Source of the DNA: Robiginitomaculum sp.
GTDB lineage: Bacteria > Pseudomonadota > Alphaproteobacteria > Caulobacterales > Maricaulaceae
Direction of reading: 5' to 3'
DNA: 42,602 nucleotides
NCBI GenBank assembly: GCA_016763185.1
Contig: JAESUG010000150.1
Location: 1 to 42,602 of the forward strand
The translations under genes and the position numbers were made by a program. Below the pieces are notes generated by a model that made no database searches, was not told where the DNA came from, and saw nothing but the letters and a program-made list of their open reading frames with translations. Shown here piece by piece: positions 1-8,379 of this stretch. Positions within the stretch are counted from its first letter, which is position 1. Every line of letters begins with the position of its first letter.

Positions 1-20
1 GTTGGGTTTTTTTTAGCCAT
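1..20 (-). CDS. possible 5' end of a further minus-strand gene (partial)
   Basis: On the minus strand an ATG lies 9 bases beyond the cnoX stop codon and opens a frame reading M-A-K-K-N-P before the window ends. An AAGG sequence sits about 8 bases upstream of it. In alphaproteobacteria the gene after cnoX is often a Lon-substrate-binding-domain protein, so that is the likeliest identity. Six codons cannot prove it, and the identification is inference from context. Confidence 0.3.
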
Positions 21-29
21 GAAATAGCC

Positions 30-947
30 TTACACAAACAACAAGGAAGACAAGCGCCGTCTTCCTTGGGCGGTAAGCTCGGAGGTTGGGCCAGCCGCCT
101 CAAAAAGTTTCAATAACATTATTCGTGCCGCTTGCTCATTCCAGTTTAGATCCACGGCCAAGATAACAAACAGCTCGTCCATCGCCGCCGCCATTTGGCC
201 TTTGGCGGACAAGGCTTGTGCATAGGCAAAACGAGCCACCATATCAGTTGGGGTGTCCGCTACCGCCGTTTGCAAAGGTGTTAATTCGTCGTCGGTCGGT
301 GCGTTGGCTGCAAGCTCAATAGCGGAGCGAACCCCGACAATGGCCAAATGTTGTTGATCATCATCGGCCACCATCTCCAACACGCCTTTGGCCGCTTCGA
401 CATCATCATTGGCCAGATAAACCCGCGCCATGCCACCAAGCGCTTCTGGGCTTTGTGCATCTAGGGCTAATGCGCCAGCATAATCTTGTGCGGCGCCGCC
501 CATATCGCCAAGTTGTAAGCTTTGTTCGGCCCTGATCAACAATTGCTTGACCTCTTTACCGATATCCATCTCGCCAGTTAATTTATCGACAAACGCCTGA
601 ATTTGGCTCTCTGGCAAAGCGCCGGAAAACGCATCGATCGGTTGGCCGTCTTTGAACGCATATACGGCTGGAATGGAGCGGACTTTTAATTGGCCAGAAA
701 CACCCGGATTTTCATCGATATTGATCTTTACCAAACGAACTTTGCCTTGGGCCGCATGTACCACGCGTTCGATTGCCGGCCCCAATTGGCGACATGGTCC
801 ACACCAAGGTGCCCAAAAATCGACAATAACGGGAACGGTGTGCGATGGCTCGACAACATCTGCTACAAAACTAGCATCGCTGCCATCGATGATTACAGGA
901 ACATCGACCTCTTGGGGCGTTTGCGAGTTATTCTCTGGTTCAACCAT
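30..947 (-). CDS. cnoX: CnoX/YbbN-type thioredoxin-TPR chaperedoxin
   Basis: The 305-residue protein has an N-terminal thioredoxin domain (about residues 18-125) followed by a TPR-like alpha-helical region (about 130-300). This is the architecture and length of YbbN/CnoX, a holdase that protects substrates from aggregation and oxidation and hands them to GroEL. The active site is WCGPC at residues 48-52, so both redox cysteines are present; the E. coli protein has lost this pair, whereas alphaproteobacterial CnoX keeps it. The cis-proline loop (RSIPAVYAF) follows at about residue 90. The start is supported by AAGGAAAAGG just upstream of the ATG. It lies 107 bases downstream of the editing deacylase gene on the same strand, a pairing I recall from other alphaproteobacteria. 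The family assignment is firm; redox activity is inferred from the motif. Confidence 0.92.
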   Translation of the reverse strand: MVEPENNSQTPQEVDVPVIIDGSDASFVADVVEPSHTVPVIVDFWAPWCGPCRQLGPAIERVVHAAQGKVRLVKINIDENPGVSGQLKVRSIPAVYAFKDGQPIDAFSGALPESQIQAFVDKLTGEMDIGKEVKQLLIRAEQSLQLGDMGGAAQDYAGALALDAQSPEALGGMARVYLANDDVEAAKGVLEMVADDDQQHLAIVGVRSAIELAANAPTDDELTPLQTAVADTPTDMVARFAYAQALSAKGQMAAAMDELFVILAVDLNWNEQAARIMLLKLFEAAGPTSELTAQGRRRLSSLLFV

Positions 948-987
948 GCCTTTTCCTTAACCAAGAGTTTGTTTTGCATAAGATGGG

Positions 988-1008
988 TTGCGCACAGTCA
1001 CTGCGCAA
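988..1008. other. small perfect hairpin between the deacylase gene and cnoX
   Basis: TTGCGCA and TGCGCAA form a 7-bp perfect stem around a 7-base loop in the gap between two minus-strand genes. There is no T-run behind it on the minus strand, so it does not look like an efficient intrinsic terminator. It may be a processing or attenuation site, or chance. Confidence 0.3.
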
Positions 1009-1054
1009 GTGTCATTTTGGCGGTTTGTGGGACAGATTAAGCACGGGCCGCAAA

Positions 1055-1561
1055 TTACGACAAGTTGGATGCAGAAAAATCAACCAATACATGTGGGTGC
1101 TCAGTGGCGTTGGCGAACCGAAGCAGGTCGTCAGGAAGGATGGCGGTGCTGGCATTGTTCAACAAGGGGTGAAAGTATATGGGGCTTTCGGTCAAAAGAG
1201 CTGAATCAACAACAAATGTAACTCTTTTATCGGTATCATTTATCAAAGAAAGAGCGGTCACTGAGCCGGGTGTAACCCCTAATATTTGATGCATTGCATC
1301 AGCCGAACCAAACGAGAGCCGAGCGCACCCTAGCGTTTTAGACAAAGAGTTTATGTGAATTTGTGTGGAGGCTAATGCCGAGATTAAAAAAAATCGCCCC
1401 TTTTTGTCTTTTAAAAATAGGTTTTTGGTGTGACCACCGGGTAATGAAGCGTTGATTTTCGCGCTTTCTTCCACCGTAAACACCGGTTCATGGGTGGTGG
1501 TGTGGTGTGAAATGCCCAATTTATCCAAAAAGGCAAACAATTCGGCGCGGCTAACAGACAT
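1055..1561 (-). CDS. YbaK/EbsC-family prolyl-tRNA editing deacylase (ProX/PrdX type)
   Basis: The 168-residue protein is a free-standing YbaK-fold deacylase, the family that hydrolyses mis-acylated aminoacyl-tRNAs such as Ala-tRNA(Pro). Visible family features are the THEPVFTVEES N-terminal segment, the GGHTKNLFLKDKK segment with the conserved lysine (about residues 42-55), the TPGSVTALSL segment near residue 105 and the HPLLNNAST loop near 132. The length matches the stand-alone ProX/PrdX proteins. An in-frame TTG one codon upstream is a less likely start than the ATG chosen. The gene is followed by cnoX on the same strand. The exact tRNA substrate (Ala- or Cys-tRNA(Pro)) cannot be decided by eye. 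Confidence 0.87.
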   Translation of the reverse strand: MSVSRAELFAFLDKLGISHHTTTHEPVFTVEESAKINASLPGGHTKNLFLKDKKGRFFLISALASTQIHINSLSKTLGCARLSFGSADAMHQILGVTPGSVTALSLINDTDKRVTFVVDSALLTESPIYFHPLLNNASTAILPDDLLRFANATEHPHVLVDFSASNLS

Positions 1562-1672
1562 CAAAAACCCAACAGCTGATGAAACATTTCATACATCACT
1601 TGCATTACCGAGCAGTTTGGGTAATAAGGCGCGCCTGTCCAGTATAAAGCTGGATAAATTACCCAATTGGAT

Positions 1673-1747
<75 letters not shown>

Positions 1748-2167
1748 GTTTTCATATTCTAGTAATGAAGAATAGGGACGGAATGCCGTCTGGTCTGGGT
1801 TTGCGGCTTTTGTAAGTGTTGCTTTTCTCTGCATAGCACGATAGTGGACAAAAACGCCTCCTTAGCCAGACTATAATTTGCCTCAGAGACGCACAGTTAG
1901 CTTAGTTTCGCGTGGATTAAGGGGAAGGGTATAGTGAATTTTACGTTCGGGGTTGATCGAGATCAATCCAAATTTTACTCCCCTTTTAACGCTAAATCAT
2001 ATTGTCTATGTGTATTTTGGTTTTTTGTAAATTACCTGACTCTTGATTAAGAGGTGTCGCAAATAAAATGTTGGAATTCTTTTAGAAAGTGTTCTGGTTT
2101 CGCCCTATTAATGTTTATATATGAGTATTAAGGGCGTTTGGGGTGTGTAAAAAAATGGAGTGAGCTT
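1748..2167. other. 420-base AT-rich intergenic region with one strong regulator site
   Basis: No convincing coding frame lies between the tRNA and the LprI-domain lipoprotein gene. A 5-bp hairpin with an AATG loop (1777-1790) may end tRNA transcription. The clear element is the FNR/FixK-like box at 1953-1966. Base composition is more AT-rich than the flanking housekeeping genes. Confidence 0.5.
1953..1966. promoter_or_regulatory. FNR/FixK/Dnr-family binding site
   Basis: The sequence TTGATCGAGATCAA matches the family consensus TTGAT-N4-ATCAA perfectly, with 6-bp symmetric arms. Its centre is near 1959.5. A class II arrangement (site at -41.5) would place a start point near 2001, and a TAAAT-like -10 lies at about 1993-1997. 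This gives a roughly 165-base leader to the lipoprotein gene at 2168. The match is seen directly; regulation by oxygen or nitric oxide is inference. Confidence 0.6.
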
Positions 2168-3400
2168 ATGAAAAACCTTAGAAAAGTACAAAAGCTTATT
2201 TGGTATTTATGCTTTGGAATTTTGAGCGCATGTGGACAAACGGAGCAAGTTGTCACACCCGCAACGGTTCCTGAACATGTCGAAGCTGATGCAAGGACTG
2301 TACCTCTCCTCTCTTCAGCTCCAAAAGCGATTTTGCAAAAGGAAATACGGTGCAATGGGGTTGCCGTTCAGAGTAACGAGTGGCTTGCCTGCGCACAAAA
2401 AAACTATGCGATTTCTGATAAGGAGTTAAATACAGCCTATAATGAACTGCGCTCTCTTATAGACCGGCAAGGCAAAACCTTACTTAAAGAAGCCCAAAGA
2501 GAATGGATCAAGTTTCGGGATGTAGAATGTGCTAGAAAAGCCGCAGCAATTCACCACGGGGGCGCCGCCCCTCAAAGGAAGGTTAAATGCGTAACAGAAA
2601 TTACAGACGAACGCGCTCTTCTCTTAACCGCGAACATTCATGACTTACAAAAACCTGTTGCCTTGCCTCCACTTCTTGAACAAATACGGACCCTACAAGT
2701 CAGCCCCCTGTGTATACCAATGAGTGACCACGGCGCTGAGACAGGCACAGAGTTTTCCATAGAAAATTGTGAAGCCGATATCACTGTAGTTCAAAGAGTT
2801 AAAGAAGGTAAAACACATAGTGTGGACTATACGTATGGAAACTTGGAAGAGCAGGATCAAAGTCCCCTTCGTAGAAACTATACTGTTCTTGGTGTTCTTC
2901 GTGATAAATTATTTTTAAGCGCATATTTTGCCAGTGACGGCACCCATGCAACCAGCCTGACTCTAAAAGTGGAACAAGTCGGAGACAAATTGCGTGTCGC
3001 CCACACTTATGCTTTTGGGTTTGCCTGTTATGGGGGATTGGAAAGTTTTTCCGTGAGTGATGGGCGATCTCACTACACGACTAATTTGCCGCGCCACGAG
3101 TTAATCAATCTTGCTAGCGGTAAAGAGTGGATAAATAATTATTCATTCCCTGACAACCCGAGGCTGCCTGAGACCTGTTTCGCGTTAGAAGAATATGAAG
3201 ATGACATTCTAAAAGGTGTTCGTTTTTCTGACGACTTCGTCGCCCGGATGAGCGAAGACACGTATAAAGAGGCCAATAGACCCGAGCAATATTGCTTTGA
3301 TGCGTATTTTGTAAAGGCTTACAAGGCTGGTAAAGTTTCTTACACAATTTCAGAATTGAAGCCCATTATAAAAGAACTTAAGCGCACCTGCATTCTTTAA
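2168..3400 (+). CDS. lipoprotein with LprI (DUF1311) lysozyme-inhibitor-like domain
   Basis: This is a 410-residue predicted lipoprotein. The ATG at 2168 is preferred over an in-frame upstream start at 2138, because GGAG sits 8 bases upstream and a signal peptide with lipobox L-S-A-C (Cys22) follows directly. Residues about 60-145 carry the LprI/DUF1311 pattern: conserved cysteines, the LNTAYNELRSLID helix and KEAQREWIKFRDVEC. This family includes periplasmic lysozyme inhibitors and many uncharacterised proteins. The remaining 260 residues have several cysteines, and I cannot assign them. Codon use is AT-rich compared with nearby housekeeping genes. It converges on another LprI-domain gene. 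The domain call is good; inhibition of lysozyme is not shown. Confidence 0.8.
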   Translation: MKNLRKVQKLIWYLCFGILSACGQTEQVVTPATVPEHVEADARTVPLLSSAPKAILQKEIRCNGVAVQSNEWLACAQKNYAISDKELNTAYNELRSLIDRQGKTLLKEAQREWIKFRDVECARKAAAIHHGGAAPQRKVKCVTEITDERALLLTANIHDLQKPVALPPLLEQIRTLQVSPLCIPMSDHGAETGTEFSIENCEADITVVQRVKEGKTHSVDYTYGNLEEQDQSPLRRNYTVLGVLRDKLFLSAYFASDGTHATSLTLKVEQVGDKLRVAHTYAFGFACYGGLESFSVSDGRSHYTTNLPRHELINLASGKEWINNYSFPDNPRLPETCFALEEYEDDILKGVRFSDDFVARMSEDTYKEANRPEQYCFDAYFVKAYKAGKVSYTISELKPIIKELKRTCIL

Positions 3401-3426
3401 TAAAACAAATAACGAGAGGCACGGTT

Positions 3427-3543
3427 CTGGTTAATTTAAGACACACCTTAAGGCTAGGTTTTCTCTCTTGCCTTGGTGTGCTTGGGGCTTGCACACAGGC
3501 AAATCCAGAGAAGTCCTTGCCGCCCCTTCTCAACAAGGAATAG
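3427..3543 (+). pseudogene. truncated lipoprotein ORF (signal peptide and lipobox only)
   Basis: Frame 3427-3543 reads a 38-residue peptide with a basic N-terminus, a hydrophobic core and lipobox L-G-A-C (Cys22), then stops. GAGAGG lies 7 bases upstream of the first possible codon, which is CTG; no ATG, GTG or TTG exists in frame. One base out of frame the reading continues openly for about 28 further codons after the stop, to a stop at about 3624. This looks like a decayed lipoprotein gene, or a very small lipoprotein with a non-standard start. It follows the LprI-domain lipoprotein gene by 26 bases, so it may once have been its operon partner. Confidence 0.4.
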
Positions 3544-3576
3544 AGATTTCAGGTGTAACCGAGGCTGAAAGAGAGC

Positions 3577-4431
3577 CTATAAACAATGCTCGACAAGCTG
3601 CACGGACTGCGCTGTACCTGCCCTAATATCTGTAATTTTTCCAGCCTCTTCAGAAAGAAGTATAGAGAACCCAATAGGGTTTGAGTGAATGGTAATTTCA
3701 TGCGCGTTATCAATGTATTTCTGAAGCCCGATCTCAGCATTTGGAAATTTAGTTTTAACGGATGCAAAACTATCTCCAACAGAAACACCTAAGGTATTCC
3801 CAACACTTGCATCGACGTCAGCCCGTGTAATAATTCCTTTTTCGACCATCAACAAGGCTTTAGGGTAACGTGGAAATCGTGCCATATAGCAAAACTCTAT
3901 ATCTTCAGCGCCGTTCTCCGTAAGAGCAATTTTCTCTCCAAGCTCCGCTTCAATGCTTGCCACTGTTTGTCCAAAACGAATTGGCCCATATGAACGGTAA
4001 TCAAGTAATTCTGCGCCATGATCGTCTTGGTTTGCTAAAGGGTCAGAACCGGATTGGGCAGCATTCGTCTCTTCAGTGAGTATTTTTGTACGTTTCATCG
4101 TTAGATCCGCTAAACATGCAAGCTTGATCAACTCTACGTCACGCCCACCGCGTACAATATCGGCTTCCCATTTACATTGTGCATCCCGAAACTTAATCCA
4201 TGCCCGTTGGGCATCACGCAATAACGTTTTGCCTTTCTTATCTAGAATGTCACGATTTTTTTGATATGCGGCATTTAGTGCACCATCAGCAGTCTTGTAA
4301 TCATTTTGCGCGCAAGCCTTCATCTGTGCAAAACTCTGCGCGCTATCACAGCCCCCAGTTTGGGCCAATGCAGTATTAGGCATGAATATAAACAACCCTA
4401 AAGCCGCAGCCAAAACAAAATAATTTCTCAT
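3577..4431 (-). CDS. exported LprI (DUF1311)-domain protein
   Basis: The 284-residue protein starts with a clear Sec signal peptide (hydrophobic residues 5-18, cleavage after A-L-A at about residue 23). An LprI/DUF1311 domain follows at about residues 28-115. It has the same landmarks as the protein at 2168: MKACAQNDYKTADGALNAAY, KTLLRDAQRAWIKFRDAQC and a later conserved Cys. About 170 residues follow, including FGQTVASIEAELGEK and GVSVGDSFASVKTKF, which suggest a repeated small domain that I cannot name. The ATG has GAGGGG upstream. This gene and the one at 2168 converge and are probably ancient paralogues over the LprI domain only. A periplasmic location is likely; the function is unproven. 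Confidence 0.78.
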   Translation of the reverse strand: MRNYFVLAAALGLFIFMPNTALAQTGGCDSAQSFAQMKACAQNDYKTADGALNAAYQKNRDILDKKGKTLLRDAQRAWIKFRDAQCKWEADIVRGGRDVELIKLACLADLTMKRTKILTEETNAAQSGSDPLANQDDHGAELLDYRSYGPIRFGQTVASIEAELGEKIALTENGAEDIEFCYMARFPRYPKALLMVEKGIITRADVDASVGNTLGVSVGDSFASVKTKFPNAEIGLQKYIDNAHEITIHSNPIGFSILLSEEAGKITDIRAGTAQSVQLVEHCL

Positions 4432-4604
4432 AAACCCCTCTTATTCCCAAGCTCTCGAACCGACACAACACAATAAGAATTTTGCAAACAGTATCGGAAA
4501 TTTTCCTATTCATAGTCAAGGCAACCATTGTTTTTTAATATGGAGTGATGCGCCCTTAGATATGTAGATGCCTTCATATAAAACATCACAGATATAGGGT
4601 TGAC

Positions 4605-5705
4605 CTAATACTCGCACTTTCGGCCTGTCATCGTCATCCCGGTTTTTTTGAAAAACGCCCTCATATTTTCCTCTTTTACGAACCGTTGCGGCGGTGATGT
4701 AATTAGGACAATATATTGGCCTTGTTCCAAGTCTTTGGCGCTAAAAGACGGATGATCCGGGTCTTTCACGGATACAGGGTGGATGTTTGCCAATTTTAAT
4801 GCCGGGTTTCGCAGTGCCAGGCGCTCGACCGTTCCAAGCATGGCCGCAGAATGAAAACTGCCATTGGTATGCATGACCTTGCGCCCTGGGTTGGCTTGCA
4901 GGTGCTCATAAATACTTTCGGCCATTGTGTCATCGCGCGTTACTTGAGCGGAAAAACTCTTAAATTGGGGGCTGTCTTTTTCTGCCTGATCTTTACCTGC
5001 ATCCGGGCTGTGGTTTGTGCTGGCCCCGGCAAATTTGTAATATTTGTCCTTATAGGCTCCGTCCTGCAAGTTCAGGGTTTGCGCTAGCCACCCACGTTTT
5101 TCACCCGTAACCGTGTCCAAGAAACTTGGACCATTCATCCCGATACAACGGATCGCCATCGCCGGAGCGTTGGCGGCAATTACCGGCAGCCCGTTCTTTT
5201 TAGCGAACTCGACCATCGGGCGATAGCTTTGTTCGTAATGCCTCCAGCCAATGTCGCCTTTGGTCAGCGTGCTTTCGCCAATTTCCCCCGCAAGATATTT
5301 ATCGAGCGCCGCTTGCTGGTCTCGTTCAAACTGCTCCATGGATAAAGCCATATTATTATGACGGTCATAAAGACCGGCAAAAACTTTGGTTTGCAACAAA
5401 TGATTGGCTGTATGTCCGTGGGATTCTCCGACAAAAACAACATCATATTTGACCAAATCATCTAAGGCTTCGTCCAGGTGAACAACCTGCGGTTCGTGCC
5501 CATCACCGCCGGTCTTTACTAGAATAAAGTCGGTAAAATCGGATAAAGGCTGGGTGAGGGTATACACATTGTCCGCGTGCACGATGACCGGCTCGCTTTG
5601 ATCTTGGGCCGTCGCCGCGTTCTGCTGCGGGCTAACTATGGTTATACAGGCGCTTAAGGATAATAGGCTTACCGCTGCCGCAAAGGTGTAAATTTTCTGG
5701 TACAT
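4605..5705 (-). CDS. ChaN-like (haem-binding uptake superfamily) lipoprotein
   Basis: The 366-residue predicted lipoprotein has a signal peptide with lipobox L-S-A-C (Cys20). The body matches the ChaN/DUF399 family: VVFVGESHGHTANHLLQ near residue 95, ALSMEQFERDQQ near 120, a GWRHYEQSYRPMVEFA block, NGLPVIAANAP, TRDDTMAESI and VMHTNGSFHS near 290. Known members are iron-regulated, haem-binding outer-membrane lipoproteins that share a fold with the Tiki protease superfamily (conserved GExH and related residues). No iron transport gene is adjacent, so its partner is unknown. No strong ribosome-binding site precedes the ATG, but the signal peptide fixes the start well. Confidence 0.83.
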   Translation of the reverse strand: MYQKIYTFAAAVSLLSLSACITIVSPQQNAATAQDQSEPVIVHADNVYTLTQPLSDFTDFILVKTGGDGHEPQVVHLDEALDDLVKYDVVFVGESHGHTANHLLQTKVFAGLYDRHNNMALSMEQFERDQQAALDKYLAGEIGESTLTKGDIGWRHYEQSYRPMVEFAKKNGLPVIAANAPAMAIRCIGMNGPSFLDTVTGEKRGWLAQTLNLQDGAYKDKYYKFAGASTNHSPDAGKDQAEKDSPQFKSFSAQVTRDDTMAESIYEHLQANPGRKVMHTNGSFHSAAMLGTVERLALRNPALKLANIHPVSVKDPDHPSFSAKDLEQGQYIVLITSPPQRFVKEENMRAFFKKTGMTMTGRKCEY

Positions 5706-6123
5706 GCCGAAGGCCCAATCAAATCAATAGCATTAAGGGAACGGTGGATTAACATACTAGAGAAATTAAAGCATCACCAAAGCTTGGAAGCCGTCTGTTT
5801 CATTTTATAAAGGGCGCAACAATTTATATCCATAACTCTTCACATCACCTTACAGTCACTGGTTTTTCTGAGAAGACATCTACGATACTCAAAACACCGA
5901 ATTTACCGGTGTTTTGAGTATAATTTTCTTTGCTATCCATCAATGTATCCAAAAATCGGTGCCCATTTTTTGGGTCGATGGAGTATATCCCCAAACAAGG
6001 AAATAATTCTGCTAGCTCGTTGCCGTTTCCCAATTAAGTATCCAACAAGGAATTTTCTAATTTGAACCTTTTTTTATTGTTTTATGGCTAGAGTTCGAAA
6101 CGCGGCAATAAAGGCAAGGCATT
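5706..6123. other. 418-base gap with an orphan hairpin and one doubtful ORF
   Basis: The region separates the divergent ChaN-like and histidine-kinase genes, so both promoters should be here. A minus-strand frame at 5845-6033 could encode 62 residues, but it needs a TTG start, has no convincing ribosome-binding site and resembles nothing I recognise. A perfect hairpin lies inside it (5885-5921). Confidence 0.4.
5885..5921 (+). terminator. terminator-like perfect hairpin without an obvious gene
   Basis: A 15-bp perfect stem closes a 7-base loop (AATTTAC). The arm core is ACTCAAAACACCG and its exact complement. On the plus strand it is followed by AATTTTCTTT, which resembles an intrinsic terminator, yet no plus-strand gene lies upstream; the neighbour at 5705 runs the other way. 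It could end an unseen short RNA or be a remnant of a lost gene. Confidence 0.35.
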
Positions 6124-8331
6124 ATGAGCACTAAAAAAACCGATATAGAAATTTATGCGGAGCTTGCAAAAGCATCAATGGGCCGCACCGAGGGCGGGGC
6201 AAGCCGTGTAAAGCTCACCATCGCATTGTCGGTCTTGGCCATGTTCGTTATTCCACCCACCTATGTTTTGGGTTGGCTAGCAATCATTCTGGCCTTACAG
6301 GCCGTTGATCTTCGTATTTTTAGAGTTTTAGCGGAGGCGCAGGCCCGTGGAATACCTACGCGCCAAGCAAAACTGTTGGGAATGGTCAGCGTTGGTTTCT
6401 TTGCGCTTTCATATGTATCGCTTAGTGTGATGCTTTGGCAGTTTGGTGGCTTTGCTGGAAAATTGTTTGCAGTGTTGTTTCTAAACGGTGCAATTGTGCA
6501 CACCAGTGCGTTTTTGTCTCAGGCCCGGTTTTTGTATGTGTGTTCGGTTTCTCCCTATATTATTGGGCTGGTGGGCCTACCCTTATCAATGTATTTTTTT
6601 GGTGAGCAGATCTTTAGCATATATGGTCTTGTTGGCATCACGGGCGCGGCATTGTTGTGCTTATTTTCCAGTTTAAAATCTTCATTTTGGATGCAAAAAA
6701 CCTTCCAAGAACAAGAAAAAGCACAAAAAGCGACATTGCGTGAAAAAGAAAAAGCCGAGCGCGCCAATGCCCACCTTCTGGCTGTTGACCACGCTTTAAA
6801 TGAACACGCGATGGTGGCCCGCGCTGATCTTAAGGGTATCATTCTTTCGGTTAATGACGCGTTTTGCGAAAACACCCAGTACAGCAGCAACGAGTTGGTC
6901 GGTAATCATTTCACGATGCTGGATAGTGGGTTTCATCCAGATGAGTTTTTCATTGAAATGCAAAAAACCCTGGATACCGGAGCCGTTTGGAGCGGAAATA
7001 TCCAGAACAAGAAAAAAGACGGCAGTGTTTTTTGGGGTGGCACAACGCTTTCTCCGGTGAAAAACAATGCGGGCGAGGTAATTGAATATATTACGATCCG
7101 CCGGGATATTACGGACCTGTTGGATGCGCGCGAAGAAGCGGAGCGCGCCAATCAAGCAAAATCAGACTTTTTGGCAATGATGAGCCATGAGCTACGTACG
7201 CCAATGAACGCCGTATTGGGCATGGCGTCTTTGCTCAAAGCTACTGAACTTAACGAACTGCAGCGCGATTATATTACTGCGGTCACCGATGGCGGTGAAA
7301 TGCTGATGACAGTGCTAAATGATATTTTGGATCTGTCGAAGATTGAGGCCGGCAAACTGGAAATAGAAACCATCAATGTTGATGTTCGCCACGCCATTGA
7401 TCGCTTGGAGCGGTTGTGGGGACCCAATGCAAAAGACAAAGGGATCCGTTTTGTTTGTGAAATTGATGAAACCGTTCCCTCCGTTATTCGTGGTGACATT
7501 ACCCGCATCCGTCAGGTGATCTATAATTTGCTCTCCAATGCGGTGAAATTTACCGATGAAGGCGAAGTTCGATTAACCGTCTCGGCTGACCGGGTGAGCG
7601 CTGAAAAATCAAACTTAACCTTCGCCATACAAGACACCGGAGTTGGCATTAGCCGCGAGGCGCAAACCAGACTTTTCACATCATTTGAACAAGCGGATAA
7701 ATCAATAACCCGTAAATTTGGCGGCACCGGCCTTGGGTTGGCTATTTCTAGGAAGTTGGCTCATTTGATGGGCGGTGATATTACGGTTTCATCCGAGCTT
7801 GGGAAAGGAACCTGTTTTACCTTCTCGCTTGAGGCAAAGACCGTTACCGGGCAAAGCGCCAAGACGGAAGCCGCGCCCGAAGCCCAAAAAGTCAAAGATG
7901 GCACCAAGAACAAAAGGCGGCAGCTTCGAATTTTAGTTGCGGAAGACAATGCGTTAAATCAAAAAGTTTTAAATGCATTTTTAAAACCGTTCAATCATGA
8001 GATTATCATGGTCAATGACGGCGTAGAGGCTTTGGAGCAACTTGCGGTTCAGTCGTTCGATCTGGTGCTGATGGACATTCAAATGCCGCGCAAAGACGGC
8101 TTGACCGCCACGCAAGACTTGCGGGCTTCGGGTGGGCCAAACCAAGATGTTCAGGTTATTGCGATGACCGCAAATGCTATGAGCGGCGACCGTGAAACCT
8201 GTCTTGCTGCCGGAATGAACGATTATGTGGCCAAACCAATTGACCCACGTTTATTGTTTTCTGCGATTGCCCGCGCGAGCGCTCAGAGCCGCCAGCTCAA
8301 AGACGAAAGCCCAACAAAGAAAACAGCATAG
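6124..8331 (+). CDS. membrane hybrid sensor histidine kinase / response regulator (PAS-HisKA-HATPase-REC)
   Basis: This 735-residue hybrid kinase has about six N-terminal membrane helices (residues 30-185) and a short coiled coil (190-215). A PAS domain with its C-terminal cap follows at about 215-330. The HisKA domain carries the phospho-accepting His355 in FLAMMSHELRTPMN. The ATPase domain shows the N-box Asn472, DTGVG at 504-508 and GGTGLG at 533-538. A C-terminal receiver domain (about 601-720) has acidic pocket E607/D608, phospho-acceptor Asp651, Thr682 and Lys704, so all catalytic residues are intact. No output-domain regulator is adjacent, so the phosphorelay partner must be elsewhere. 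The ATG has AAGG upstream. The sensed signal is unknown; the PAS and membrane region suggest an internal or membrane-derived cue. Confidence 0.93.
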   Translation: MSTKKTDIEIYAELAKASMGRTEGGASRVKLTIALSVLAMFVIPPTYVLGWLAIILALQAVDLRIFRVLAEAQARGIPTRQAKLLGMVSVGFFALSYVSLSVMLWQFGGFAGKLFAVLFLNGAIVHTSAFLSQARFLYVCSVSPYIIGLVGLPLSMYFFGEQIFSIYGLVGITGAALLCLFSSLKSSFWMQKTFQEQEKAQKATLREKEKAERANAHLLAVDHALNEHAMVARADLKGIILSVNDAFCENTQYSSNELVGNHFTMLDSGFHPDEFFIEMQKTLDTGAVWSGNIQNKKKDGSVFWGGTTLSPVKNNAGEVIEYITIRRDITDLLDAREEAERANQAKSDFLAMMSHELRTPMNAVLGMASLLKATELNELQRDYITAVTDGGEMLMTVLNDILDLSKIEAGKLEIETINVDVRHAIDRLERLWGPNAKDKGIRFVCEIDETVPSVIRGDITRIRQVIYNLLSNAVKFTDEGEVRLTVSADRVSAEKSNLTFAIQDTGVGISREAQTRLFTSFEQADKSITRKFGGTGLGLAISRKLAHLMGGDITVSSELGKGTCFTFSLEAKTVTGQSAKTEAAPEAQKVKDGTKNKRRQLRILVAEDNALNQKVLNAFLKPFNHEIIMVNDGVEALEQLAVQSFDLVLMDIQMPRKDGLTATQDLRASGGPNQDVQVIAMTANAMSGDRETCLAAGMNDYVAKPIDPRLLFSAIARASAQSRQLKDESPTKKTA

Positions 8332-8379
8332 GGCCAAAGCGCCTTCAAGTGTGTGGCGATCTACGCTATTAAGCTGCTA

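Noticed and set aside
5845-6033. 62-residue minus-strand ORF
   Set aside because: Needs a TTG start, lacks a ribosome-binding site and overlaps a perfect hairpin; kept only as a remark on the gap.
6091-6100. Possible attachment-site copy of the tRNA-Gly 3' part (GAGTTCGAA)
   Set aside because: Only nine bases of the universal T-loop match, far from the 3' end sequence an integrase would duplicate.
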